Positions 8,691 through 17,225 of a stretch of DNA of 36,530 bases are shown here, in pieces (position 1 is the stretch's first letter; each line of letters starts with the position of its first letter). The stretch covers positions 1 through 36,530 of the forward strand of contig CALGAW010000084.1 of assembly GCA_937959115.1 (NCBI GenBank), read 5' to 3'. Position numbers and translations under genes: made by a program. The notes beneath the pieces were generated by a model. That model was not told the DNA's origin. It worked only from the letters and a program-made list of their open reading frames with translations, and did no database searches. The DNA comes from an uncultured Saprospiraceae bacterium. Its GTDB lineage: Bacteria > Bacteroidota > Bacteroidia > Chitinophagales > Saprospiraceae.

Positions 8691-8751
8691 TTAAATTTCA
8701 TACTTCAACTAAAAATAAGACATGATTTCTTCCTTATAAAGCAGGATTAAC

Positions 8752-8787
8752 AAAAAAATGCCTCAATCAGCTTTTCCGATTGAGGCA
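8752..8787 (-). terminator. Orphan rho-independent terminator, minus strand
   Basis: A perfect 10-bp stem, TGCCTCAATC (8759-8768) with GATTGAGGCA (8778-8787), has a 9-base loop. On minus it is followed by seven T (plus-strand A tract 8752-8758). No recognised minus-strand gene lies upstream: the neighbour to the right is the divergent hybrid kinase gene. The stem begins two bases after the stop codon of the small ORF at 8790-8918, which suggests that ORF or an RNA is transcribed here. Confidence 0.85.
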
Positions 8788-8789
8788 AT

Positions 8790-8918
8790 TTACATACAAT
8801 CAACAAAATACTTTCTTAGTTCATTTTCAGCCTTCTTTAAAACTGATAATACAAAGTTAGGAGCTTGCCATATGTTGTCCTTATTCATTTCGTGCAAAAA
8901 CATGCACAAATCAAGCAT
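8790..8918 (-). CDS. Possible small protein of 32-42 residues before a terminator
   Basis: A short open frame that starts with MLDLCMFLHE, or at an internal ATG ten codons later (MNKDNIWQAP), and ends LRKYFVDCM. Its TAA lies directly against the terminator at 8752-8787, the layout of a genuine small transcription unit. The internal start gives a 32-residue peptide, NFVLSVLKKAENELRKYF being amphipathic and helical in appearance. The frame stays open for about 27 further codons upstream of the first ATG without another ATG, so it could instead be the tail of a decayed gene. No family is recognised and no convincing promoter was found. An RNA gene using the same terminator is the alternative. 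Confidence 0.3.
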   Translation of the reverse strand: MLDLCMFLHEMNKDNIWQAPNFVLSVLKKAENELRKYFVDCM

Positions 8919-9105
8919 TTTGATGGTTTTTAGAAATATGAATGAAAACAGAGCACAATATTTCTTTGACCTAAAGAAGTACTTAACTCATCCTTAACCA
9001 CTTGCTTAGCAGTCTTTTTATTCGAAATGTTCGGTAAATCAAAAAACTACTGTATTGAAAATGAATGAATTGATTGAGTACTGAGTTTATTTCATACATT
9101 AATAA

Positions 9106-9136
9106 TTTGTTGAATGTAATAAACTTGTTATCTTTC
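9106..9136 (+). promoter_or_regulatory. Bacteroidota-type promoter of the hybrid kinase gene
   Basis: TTTG at 9106-9109, a 19-base spacer and TATCTTTC at 9129-9136 match the -33/-7 consensus TTTG-N19-TAnnTTTG at all but the last base. The predicted start of transcription is near 9143, giving a leader of about 40 bases before the ATG at 9185. Confidence 0.55.
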
Positions 9137-9184
9137 AATACTTAGCGTTCAATATAGTTTAGCCGTCTATTACTTACTACATAC

Positions 9185-11992
9185 ATGGAAGCCAACAAAA
9201 CACTTGCACAACTGCAGAAGAAGCTGCCAGATACAGCTGGGGCAGAACGCTTTGATTTGCTTAAGGCTATTCTGTATACAAGAGGGTTCAAACCAGTAGA
9301 AGTGGTAGAACCTTATTTAGAAGAGATGCTTCAAATTGCATCTAATCTTGGTTTGGAAGAAAGGTGGTGTAAAGCCCTTCATTTTCAAGGAGAATTTTAT
9401 CGCCAGACAGAACGAATTTCCGAATGTCGAAAAGTCTATCACGAAGCATTGAAGGTCAGTGAACACCTAGGACGAAAAATGGAATATGCCCGATCTTTGA
9501 GAGGGATTGGGGAAAGCTACCATACAAATGGAGAGGCAGTTCAGGCTGAAATCTACTTCGAAAAAGCCAGAGCATATTGCGAAGAGCATAAGCTCCACTA
9601 TGAATATATTTGGGCACTTAATTGTCTTGGAAATGTCTACAACGCTAAATTCCTGTATGATAAAGCAATAAAACTCTTGTTAGAAGCCATCGAGCTTTCA
9701 AAGACACATAAGGAAGAAATGTTGCTAGCAATATCTTATTACAATATTGTTGGATCCATCTCAGACCCGCAAACGAGAATTGAGTATTTGGAAAAAGGAG
9801 TAGATGGGATTCTTGCTATTAATTCAGACAACGCAACCATTTTTCTATATAGTCAATTAACATCAGCTTATAATGGGATTAATGATTTTGAGAAAAGTCT
9901 CCAATATGGTAGAGTATTATTAGAAACCGCAGAAAAAACGCAAGTTGTAAATCATTTGTGGGAAGCTTATCACAATGTAATAATTGTCTTATTGAAACGA
10001 GTTAAATTGGAGACGGATGTTGAATCAATCGATACATTGAAGGAAGCAAGAAGCCTAGTAGAAAAGTTGTTGTTAGTCGTCAATAAAAGTGAACGGGAAG
10101 TCAATCACCTGAAAGCAAGTCTGCAAGAAGCACAGGTCTGCTTTTATGAAAAGGAGTATAGCTTAGCAAACAATATCTTGTTAAGGCTTGACAATAAAAT
10201 TACTAAGGAGACTAATGGTGATTTTGATAAAATTCATAAATCAGTAAAACATTATTTAGTGCAAACGCAGGAGGTACTGGGAGACTTCCAATCTGCCTTG
10301 AAGTATTATCGAGAATATGTTGGGTTAGCGGATAAGATTCAAAATCAAGAAGCCACCACAAATGCAAACAAACTAGAGGCACAGTATGAGAGCAAAGAAA
10401 AAGAAGCTGAAGTACAACGATTGCAAGAACTGGAAACGGTAAAGACTAGATTCTTTTCTCAAATCACACACGAACTCCGTACACCGCTCACACTTATCCA
10501 AGGACCAGCAAAGGAAATTCTTGTTCGATCCTCAGATGATCACGTTCGAAATCAAGCACATATTATAGATCGAAATGCCAACCGCCTCTTGAATCTTGTC
10601 AACCAAATGCTAGACTTAAGCAAACTAGAAGCAGGGAAAATGGAGCTGAAGCCAAGTCGAGGATCATTACCCGAATTCGTAGAAAGTATTGTGGCGGCCT
10701 TCCAAACTTTTGCCAAACAAAAGGAAATTCAACTGGAGTACAAAAGTGATGTAAAGGAACTAATGGTGCTTGTAGATATTGATAAGTTGGAAAAAGTATT
10801 GTACAATTTGCTTTCTAATGCCTTTAAGTTTACCGAGCCAGAAGGCAAGATCAATGTGGAGTTAGAATTGCTTGAACAATTCGAAGGAAGACAGAACATA
10901 CAGATAACGGTAACAGATACTGGAAAAGGGATTACTGCAGCGTCATTGCCCCATATTTTTAATCGCTTTTACCAAGCAGATAATAGCTTTACTAGAGAAG
11001 CAGAAGGAACAGGAATTGGACTTGCCTTGGTGAAAGAGATTATTGAGCTGATGCAAGGAGAGATTACAGTCCAATCAACACTAGGGGAGGGTACTGTCTT
11101 TCAGTTACAAGTGCCAGTGCCATTGGCTTCAGAGCGTATTGCCAATTCCGGTTCAAAAGCTATTGACGCATTGCCTCAGCGATCTGCTTCCACTACCTCC
11201 ATTGATATTGCCCAGGAACCTCCGTCCAAGAAAACACCAAAAGGAGCTCCAGTTTTACTATTAGTAGAGGACAACACAGACATGCATCAATTCATCTGTA
11301 GCATCTTCGAAGAGATGTATGAGATATTGCAAGCATTCAACGGAGAAGAAGGATATGAGATGGCACTGAAGCACACACCTGATATTATTGTGAGTGATGT
11401 GATGATGCCAAAGAAGAATGGCTACGAGCTATGTGATGAACTGAAACGGGACAAACGAACCAGCCATATTCCGTTGATTTTGCTTACTGCGAAAACTGCA
11501 ATGAAAAGTCGAATCAAGGGATTGGAACAGGGTGCTGATGCTTATCTCTCCAAGCCTTTTAATGCTCAAGAGTTGCTCTTGCAAACGAAGAATTTACTTG
11601 CCACCAGAACAAAACTTCAAGACCAATATCAATCAATGGTGCTGAAAGGCTCTGAGTTTGAAGGTTCAGAAAACAGAGAGACTATTTTTCTGAAAGCTGC
11701 CATTGAGGTGGTGGAAAAGCACCTCAATGACGAGTCCTTTAATGCGAATCACCTGAGTGAAGAATTGATCATGAGTAGCTCGCAATTGTATCGGAAAATC
11801 AAAGCGCTGACAAACACAAATGTGGTAGAATTTATCCGAAACATCAGACTATCAAAAGCTAAGGTGATGCTAGAAAAAAATCTAGGAAATGTGTCCGATG
11901 TCGCTTACAGTGTAGGAATGAGCCCTAGTTATTTTTCTCGCGTATTTACAAAGAAGTATGGCATCAGTCCTGCAGGTATATTGAAAGGGTGA
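9185..11992 (+). CDS. Soluble TPR hybrid two-component regulator (histidine kinase, receiver, AraC)
   Basis: A 935-residue protein joining a whole signalling chain. Residues about 40-390 are TPR-like helical repeats (for example LRGIGESYHTNGEAVQAEIY and NCLGNVYNAKFLYDKAI). Residues about 395-420 are a coiled-coil linker. The HisKA box has His429 in FFSQITHELRTPL; the ATPase shows Asn545 (NLLSNAFKF), DTGKGI at 578-583 and GTGIGLALV at about 608. The receiver spans about 689-805 with acidic residues 695/696, phospho-acceptor Asp738, Thr768 and Lys790. An AraC-type helix-turn-helix fills about 835-935. No signal peptide or membrane segment is visible, unlike most Bacteroidota hybrid systems, so it should sense a cytoplasmic signal or a partner protein through the TPRs. 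It probably binds DNA when phosphorylated. The target is unknown; no adjacent operon points to one. Confidence 0.92.
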   Translation: MEANKTLAQLQKKLPDTAGAERFDLLKAILYTRGFKPVEVVEPYLEEMLQIASNLGLEERWCKALHFQGEFYRQTERISECRKVYHEALKVSEHLGRKMEYARSLRGIGESYHTNGEAVQAEIYFEKARAYCEEHKLHYEYIWALNCLGNVYNAKFLYDKAIKLLLEAIELSKTHKEEMLLAISYYNIVGSISDPQTRIEYLEKGVDGILAINSDNATIFLYSQLTSAYNGINDFEKSLQYGRVLLETAEKTQVVNHLWEAYHNVIIVLLKRVKLETDVESIDTLKEARSLVEKLLLVVNKSEREVNHLKASLQEAQVCFYEKEYSLANNILLRLDNKITKETNGDFDKIHKSVKHYLVQTQEVLGDFQSALKYYREYVGLADKIQNQEATTNANKLEAQYESKEKEAEVQRLQELETVKTRFFSQITHELRTPLTLIQGPAKEILVRSSDDHVRNQAHIIDRNANRLLNLVNQMLDLSKLEAGKMELKPSRGSLPEFVESIVAAFQTFAKQKEIQLEYKSDVKELMVLVDIDKLEKVLYNLLSNAFKFTEPEGKINVELELLEQFEGRQNIQITVTDTGKGITAASLPHIFNRFYQADNSFTREAEGTGIGLALVKEIIELMQGEITVQSTLGEGTVFQLQVPVPLASERIANSGSKAIDALPQRSASTTSIDIAQEPPSKKTPKGAPVLLLVEDNTDMHQFICSIFEEMYEILQAFNGEEGYEMALKHTPDIIVSDVMMPKKNGYELCDELKRDKRTSHIPLILLTAKTAMKSRIKGLEQGADAYLSKPFNAQELLLQTKNLLATRTKLQDQYQSMVLKGSEFEGSENRETIFLKAAIEVVEKHLNDESFNANHLSEELIMSSSQLYRKIKALTNTNVVEFIRNIRLSKAKVMLEKNLGNVSDVAYSVGMSPSYFSRVFTKKYGISPAGILKG

Positions 11993-12044
11993 TCTCCTGC
12001 ATCTGATATCAAGTACTCTGTTTTATCGGTCAAGGTAGTTGAAC

Positions 12045-12442
12045 TCATGCTATGAAAGCAATTTCAAATGGAATACCATCTGGGTCACGAAAGTAGGTAG
12101 CGTAGTAGTGTGCAGAATATTCTGGGTAATCTCTTGGCTCTCTTGTAATAAGCACATTTAAGGTCTTCAGAAGCTCAAATACATGATCTACTTTTTCTTT
12201 CGATTCTACGCCAATACAAATGTGGTCAAGTCCTACATTACGAACGAATTCTTTTTTTCTGAATCCTTTGAAAATTTAATATAGATTGGTGAATGGGGAA
12301 TTTGATAAGCAACAATTTTATCTTCCTCATCCTCATGTACAATACGACGTGGCACGTCCAATTCTTCCATTAGTTTGTCATAAAAATTAAATGCAACATC
12401 AGGCGTGCTAACATTGAGGATAGTATGAGCGATTCTTGTCAT
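12045..12442 (-). pseudogene. VOC (glyoxalase/bleomycin-resistance) family protein, frameshifted
   Basis: The first 64 codons (MTRIAHTILNVSTPDVAFNF to DSEKK) and the following 68 codons in the -1 frame (EFVRNVGLDHICIGVES to PFEIAFIA) together make a 132-residue single-domain VOC protein of normal length. Likely metal-site residues are present in both halves (His6; His in GLDHICIGV; Glu in PFEIAF after the RDPDG turn). The frame breaks at a run of seven A followed by G (12251-12258 on plus), after which the zero frame stops within a few codons. The zero-frame heptamer is A AAA AAG, a known -1 slippage sequence, so the gene could be a single-base deletion, a sequencing error in a homopolymer, or read through by slippage. 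It lies 83 bases downstream of the RND gene on the same strand. Confidence 0.8.
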
Positions 12443-12525
12443 GTTAAGTTAATTATGGGTTCTTTTTCCAACGCTTTATTGTACGTTTTATTATCGGAAG
12501 AAAAAGTAAGAAAATGATGCTAACG

Positions 12526-15500
12526 CTACTCAGCAGGAACACCAAATTCATCCAATCCCATATCCATCATCTCTTTCGGCCCAGCATTAAAGATCCCTAG
12601 TATTAAACGCACTAACCGATAAGAAAGCCAATACATCACAGGAACTACGACAAGCGTCAAAAACGTAGCAAATACGAGCCCATAGATTACCGTCCAAGCC
12701 ATCGGACCCCAAAAGGCCACATTGTCCCCACCAATAAAGATCTCAGGATCAAAGCGCTCTACAAATGAATAGAAATTAAAGTTGAAACCAATAGCCAACG
12801 GAATCAATCCCAAAACAGTTGTAATTGCCGTCAAGAGTACTGGACGTAGTCGAACACGGCCCGCTTCTATTATAGAATCCTTAACTAGTCTAGGAGGAAG
12901 TGCCTCGTTTTCTCCTAGGTTCAATTCACTTCGTTTACGTTTTCTAGTAAGATTGATATAATCAACCAATACAATCGCATTATTTACAACAATCCCTGCA
13001 AGCGAAATAATACCGATTCCGGTCATGATAATACTCAGATTGTCTCCCGTAAATACATAACCAAGAAACACTCCAATCGTACTAAAAACAATAGAAATCA
13101 AAATAATAATCGCTTGAATTACACTATTGAATTGACTAACGAGAATAAGGAAAATCATAAACATTGCAATCATTAATGCATTAAGAAGGAACGCCATCTC
13201 CTTTGCCTGTTCTTCTTGCTCACCAGTAAACTTGTAAGAGAAATCTTGTGGCATACTGAAATCTTCCATGGCACCTTTCACCTCCGCTACTACTTCATTA
13301 GGATTGTAACCTTGCAGTACATTAGAATACACAGAAATTACCCGCTTCAAATCTTTCCGCTTCACGGAACTATACGTTGACGTATACCGAACATCCGCCA
13401 CTGCAGAAATCGGAACTTGTTGGATCTGTCCAGATGCCATGCTTCGGAAGGTAATCTTCTGATTCATTAAGGCAGCTGTATTGTTTCGGTATTTTTTATC
13501 TAATCTTACCATGATTGGATATTCGTCTTCTCCATCCTTGAATTTTGAGACCTCTTGACCATAAAGTGCTGTTCGTATTGCTAAGGCAATATCTCTTGTA
13601 GATACTTCATACCGTCCTGCCGCTTTTCTGTCTACATCAACGATTAATTCTGGTTTACCTAGAACTACATCAGCCTTAAGCTCTTCAACACCGCCAATGT
13701 TTTTTTGATCTAGGAAAGAAATTAGTTTTGTGGAAAGAAGAGAGAGTTCGTCAATGTTTTCTCCTTCTATTTCAATATTGATTGGCTTCCCTGTTGGTGG
13801 TCCATCTTGATTTTTGTCTACTACAATTGCAACACCAGCATATCCGCTGGTAGCAGCACGAATTTTATTCATGATTTCAAAAGTAGAAACACCACCTCTT
13901 TTATCCGCAGGGACAAAAGATGCTGTGATTCTTGCCTTGTTAGGCGACGCTCCTGGCTCTGGTGGCGCATTTGGGTCACTCGTTCCTTCACCAATTTGTA
14001 CAAGCACAGCTTCTACCACATTGCCATATGGTTCCACTACTTTTGCTATTTTATCTTCTATTTCCTTTACAAGCTCATTGGTTGTTTCGATATCAGTACC
14101 GATTGGCATTTCAACGAATGTATTGACGTATAGTGGTTCTGCTGTAGGGAAAAATTCTACCTTGGGCATATTGTTTCCTAGGAGAATCGGTGATAATATA
14201 AAAAGAAAAAAGGTTCCTGCAAATACTAAAACTGGAATAAGTTTGTACAAAGCTCCTCGAACAAATCGGTCATAGCCGTATTCAAGAACAGGTAATACCT
14301 TTAATTGAAAAACACTTCCTATTGGACGTAAAAGGAAAAAATAGACAAGCATTACGATTGCAGCTAAAAAACCAAGGTTACGGATAAATATGCTATTGAA
14401 AAATAAGCCCATCAGCATCACTGATGCGCAAACCAGCATTGATATCAAAAACCCTTTAAACTGGGATTTACTAAAAAGTGCCTCGTCATGATCTTCCACA
14501 TTCATAAACAATGCGGTTAGTACTGGATTGATGATCAAAGCCACAAACAAGGATGAGGTCAATACAATGATTAGTGTGATCGGTAAATATTTCATGAAAC
14601 TACCCATCAAACCAGGCCAAAAAGCCAAGGGCAAGAATGCTGCTAGTGTGGTCGCAGTAGAAGCAATAATAGGCCATGCCACTTCACCTGTTGCCTTTTT
14701 GGCCGCATCTTTTCCAGAATGGCCTTCCTGTCGATAACGATAGATGTTCTCGACCACCACGATACCATTGTCCACAAGCATACCGAGGGCCAATATGAGC
14801 CCAAAGAGCACAACCACATTCATCGTAATACCAAGCACACTCAAGATCAAGAAGCCCATCAACATAGAAAGAGGGATCGCTACTCCTACGAACAACGAAT
14901 TCCTCCCGCCAAGGAAAAATAAGAGGACCAACACCACCAGAATCACCCCCGCGAAGATACTGTTTTCTAAATTGGCGACCTGTGCTCTTGTATTGATCGA
15001 TTGATCGTTGAATAGGGTGACTTTTAAGTCTTTCGGAAATTTATCAAGCTTTGCTTTTTTGACAATCGCCTTGATTTTATCAGATGCAGCCAACAGGTTT
15101 TCACCAGATCGCTTGATCACATCTACTGAAACAACAGGTAATCTGTCTTCTCTTGCGTAGCTCATGCGTTCCTCATATCCCATTTCTACGTTAGCAATGT
15201 CTCGAATGTAAATGGTGTTCATCCGTTCACTTTTTACCACAACATTGTTGATGTCCTGAATGCTTTTAAACTCACCGACTACTCGTATATCTCGCTTAAA
15301 TCCGTTGGCTAAAATCGAGCCGCCAGACATGGTCATGTTTTCTTTTTCAATCGCTTGAGAGATGTCATAAAAGCTGACTTTCAAGGCTTGCATTTTTGGT
15401 AGATCAACGTTGATTTTTACTTCACGTTCCAGTGCGCCTTTGATTTTACCTTCAGATATTTCTGGTAACTTTTCAACTTCATCTTGTAGGTATTCTGCAT

Positions 15501-16008
15501 AGTTTCTCAATTCGTCAAGCGGGAAATTCCCTGACATGTTGATAGAAACGATTGGAAATTCTGAGAAGTTGATATCATTGACATCAGGATCATTCGGTAA
15601 ATCATTGGGTAAGCTGGCCTTTGATTTGTCTACAGCATCCTTTACCTCTTGTAACGCTTTTTCAACAGATTGAGACGTAGAAAATTCGACAATAATTGTA
15701 GAAAAATCCTGCATCGATGTTGAGCTCAAATCCTCAATTCCAGAAATTGATTTCAGCTCTTTCTCAATAGGTCTTGTCACAAGATTCTCAATATCGCTGG
15801 CTGAGTTTCCTGGATATGGAGTCAAAATCATAATCGTTGGTATCACGATCTCCGGGAACTGTTCCTTCGGCATCGTTTTATAAGAAGTGACTCCGAAAAG
15901 GACAATCATCAAGGTCAGCAAAATAACACTTGTTGAATTGTTTACCGCAAAGGTAGTTAGCCCAAATTCGCGATACACCTTTTGTATTTTATCTTTGATT
16001 CCTGACAT
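12526..16008 (-). CDS. RND-family efflux permease (AcrB/HAE1-like)
   Basis: A 1160-residue inner-membrane pump, the substrate-binding and proton-driven part of a tripartite efflux system. Helix 1 is at about 25-43, with two large periplasmic loops (about 45-345 and about 620-935) and the usual clusters of helices after each. The helix-4 motif reads LVDNGIVVVENIYRY, so Asp413 is present but the second acidic residue of AcrB (Asp408) is Asn414. The helix-10 motif is AGIVVNNAIVLVDY, with no lysine like AcrB Lys940. Around 510-570 there are additional hydrophobic stretches that make the protein longer than AcrB. It is the last gene of tetR-tolC-MFP-RND, 12 bases after the membrane fusion gene. 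The substrate (drug, detergent or lipid) cannot be told. Confidence 0.93.
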   Translation of the reverse strand: MSGIKDKIQKVYREFGLTTFAVNNSTSVILLTLMIVLFGVTSYKTMPKEQFPEIVIPTIMILTPYPGNSASDIENLVTRPIEKELKSISGIEDLSSTSMQDFSTIIVEFSTSQSVEKALQEVKDAVDKSKASLPNDLPNDPDVNDINFSEFPIVSINMSGNFPLDELRNYAEYLQDEVEKLPEISEGKIKGALEREVKINVDLPKMQALKVSFYDISQAIEKENMTMSGGSILANGFKRDIRVVGEFKSIQDINNVVVKSERMNTIYIRDIANVEMGYEERMSYAREDRLPVVSVDVIKRSGENLLAASDKIKAIVKKAKLDKFPKDLKVTLFNDQSINTRAQVANLENSIFAGVILVVLVLLFFLGGRNSLFVGVAIPLSMLMGFLILSVLGITMNVVVLFGLILALGMLVDNGIVVVENIYRYRQEGHSGKDAAKKATGEVAWPIIASTATTLAAFLPLAFWPGLMGSFMKYLPITLIIVLTSSLFVALIINPVLTALFMNVEDHDEALFSKSQFKGFLISMLVCASVMLMGLFFNSIFIRNLGFLAAIVMLVYFFLLRPIGSVFQLKVLPVLEYGYDRFVRGALYKLIPVLVFAGTFFLFILSPILLGNNMPKVEFFPTAEPLYVNTFVEMPIGTDIETTNELVKEIEDKIAKVVEPYGNVVEAVLVQIGEGTSDPNAPPEPGASPNKARITASFVPADKRGGVSTFEIMNKIRAATSGYAGVAIVVDKNQDGPPTGKPINIEIEGENIDELSLLSTKLISFLDQKNIGGVEELKADVVLGKPELIVDVDRKAAGRYEVSTRDIALAIRTALYGQEVSKFKDGEDEYPIMVRLDKKYRNNTAALMNQKITFRSMASGQIQQVPISAVADVRYTSTYSSVKRKDLKRVISVYSNVLQGYNPNEVVAEVKGAMEDFSMPQDFSYKFTGEQEEQAKEMAFLLNALMIAMFMIFLILVSQFNSVIQAIIILISIVFSTIGVFLGYVFTGDNLSIIMTGIGIISLAGIVVNNAIVLVDYINLTRKRKRSELNLGENEALPPRLVKDSIIEAGRVRLRPVLLTAITTVLGLIPLAIGFNFNFYSFVERFDPEIFIGGDNVAFWGPMAWTVIYGLVFATFLTLVVVPVMYWLSYRLVRLILGIFNAGPKEMMDMGLDEFGVPAE

Positions 16009-16020
16009 AGTCTTTTTGGC

Positions 16021-17223
16021 TTAATTAGTTGGAGATTCCACTACTGCATCGTCAATTCGAAGTACTTTTAGTGGTTCTTTATCAGAGACTTCTCTTGCGC
16101 CTTGAACGATGACCATTTCACCGCCATCTAGCCCTTTTGTTATGTGCGTTTCACCCTCGTACACCTCTTCTGTCTCAATGAATACGCGCTTGGCGATCGG
16201 CCCATCGTTTCCTTCTTCCTGAATGTAGACGTAGGAATTACCACTTACGTCTTGCTGGATCAGTTCAGTAGGCACAACAACAGCATTTTTGGCAGAGAAA
16301 TCATTGATGTGAACAATAGACATCATATTTGGCTTGAGTTTGTTGCCTTTATTACTCAAATTAATTTCTATCGAAAATGTTCTGTTTGCAGCATTGATGC
16401 TTCTACCAATAGATGAAATCCGAGCATTCCGTTCAATTTCTAATGCAGGAAATTCTACTTTTACTCGGTCTCCGCGACGGACTGATTTCAAATAATCTTC
16501 TGAAACCTGTGCTACAACCTTTATCACACCAGTACTCATGATTTTAAGGATGGGTGCACCTGGTCCAGCCATTTCTCCTTGTTTGGTATAAACCATGTCT
16601 ACCACACCAGCCATTGGTGCATACACATTTGCTTTTGTGAGGTTAAATCGGATAGATTCCAGCTTTTTCTCCAACTGTTCTTTGTTGTTTTTCGCTTGTA
16701 AATACTGTAACTCAGAACCAATGTTTTGTTTCCAGAGGTTGGATTGTCTGTTGAACACATCAGTTGCAAGCTCAAGTGCTTTCTCTACTTCAGCAATGCT
16801 TTTGTTTACAACCTCCATGTCAGTAGTGGCGATCAATTGACCTTTGGTTACATAGTCACCTTCATCCACAAGGAGCGAAGTGATCCGTCCACCTTGTTCG
16901 CTACTTGCATTTGAAGTCTCGTCAGATTCTACTGATGCCTGAACTTCAACAAATGTTTTAAAGTTTTTCACATTAACAGTATCAATCGTCACGAGCCGTC
17001 GCTTCACTTCTATTGTGGAAGGATCAAGGATGCCGATTGAATCTTGCAACGCTTTTATTCTCTGGTTCACCGTTCTTAGTTCAGTTCGCTTGTCTGCTAG
17101 TTCTTTCTTTAAACCTGCTAGATCATTCGTGTATTTTGAGGCATTCGGGTCTGCACAGCTGTTAAACTGTAGACTCGAAAGCGCAAGGATAAAAACGATT
17201 CCAATTTTAAAATACTGTCTCAT
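16021..17223 (-). CDS. Membrane fusion protein of the RND efflux system
   Basis: A 400-residue periplasmic adaptor linking the RND pump to the TolC-type channel. The N-terminus MRQYFKIGIVFILALSSLQF followed by NSC suggests a signal sequence, with Cys23 a possible lipidation site although the lipobox is not ideal. Residues about 32-65 are a short coiled coil. The lipoyl half-motifs follow (ITSLLVDEGDYVTKGQLIAT and VYAPMAGVVDMVYTKQGEM), enclosing an alpha-hairpin at about 130-195. The beta-barrel (VKVVAQVSEDYLKSVRRGD) and a membrane-proximal domain come after. It starts 2 bases after the tolC-like stop and ends 12 bases before the pump start, so the three are surely one operon. Confidence 0.92.
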   Translation of the reverse strand: MRQYFKIGIVFILALSSLQFNSCADPNASKYTNDLAGLKKELADKRTELRTVNQRIKALQDSIGILDPSTIEVKRRLVTIDTVNVKNFKTFVEVQASVESDETSNASSEQGGRITSLLVDEGDYVTKGQLIATTDMEVVNKSIAEVEKALELATDVFNRQSNLWKQNIGSELQYLQAKNNKEQLEKKLESIRFNLTKANVYAPMAGVVDMVYTKQGEMAGPGAPILKIMSTGVIKVVAQVSEDYLKSVRRGDRVKVEFPALEIERNARISSIGRSINAANRTFSIEINLSNKGNKLKPNMMSIVHINDFSAKNAVVVPTELIQQDVSGNSYVYIQEEGNDGPIAKRVFIETEEVYEGETHITKGLDGGEMVIVQGAREVSDKEPLKVLRIDDAVVESPTN

Positions 17224-17225
17224 AG

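Larger units (their letters stand above)
8050..8751. other. Long AT-rich intergenic region without genes
   Basis: About 700 bases with no plausible ORF. It must carry the minus-strand promoter of the cargo gene near 8050-8150, but no consensus boxes stand out. The only structure found is the pair of inverted repeats listed separately (8195-8210 and 8675-8690). The base composition is very AT-rich, with many stop codons in all frames. Confidence 0.5.

Noticed and set aside
8758-8997. Plus-strand ORF of 79 codons in the gap before the hybrid kinase
   Set aside because: Its start lies inside a terminator hairpin, it has no recognisable motif, and its composition resembles translated AT-rich non-coding DNA.
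13807-14275. Overlapping plus-strand ORFs of 108 and 153 codons opposite the RND gene
   Set aside because: They are antisense to a long, motif-rich gene; their sequences are low in hydrophobic core and show no family.
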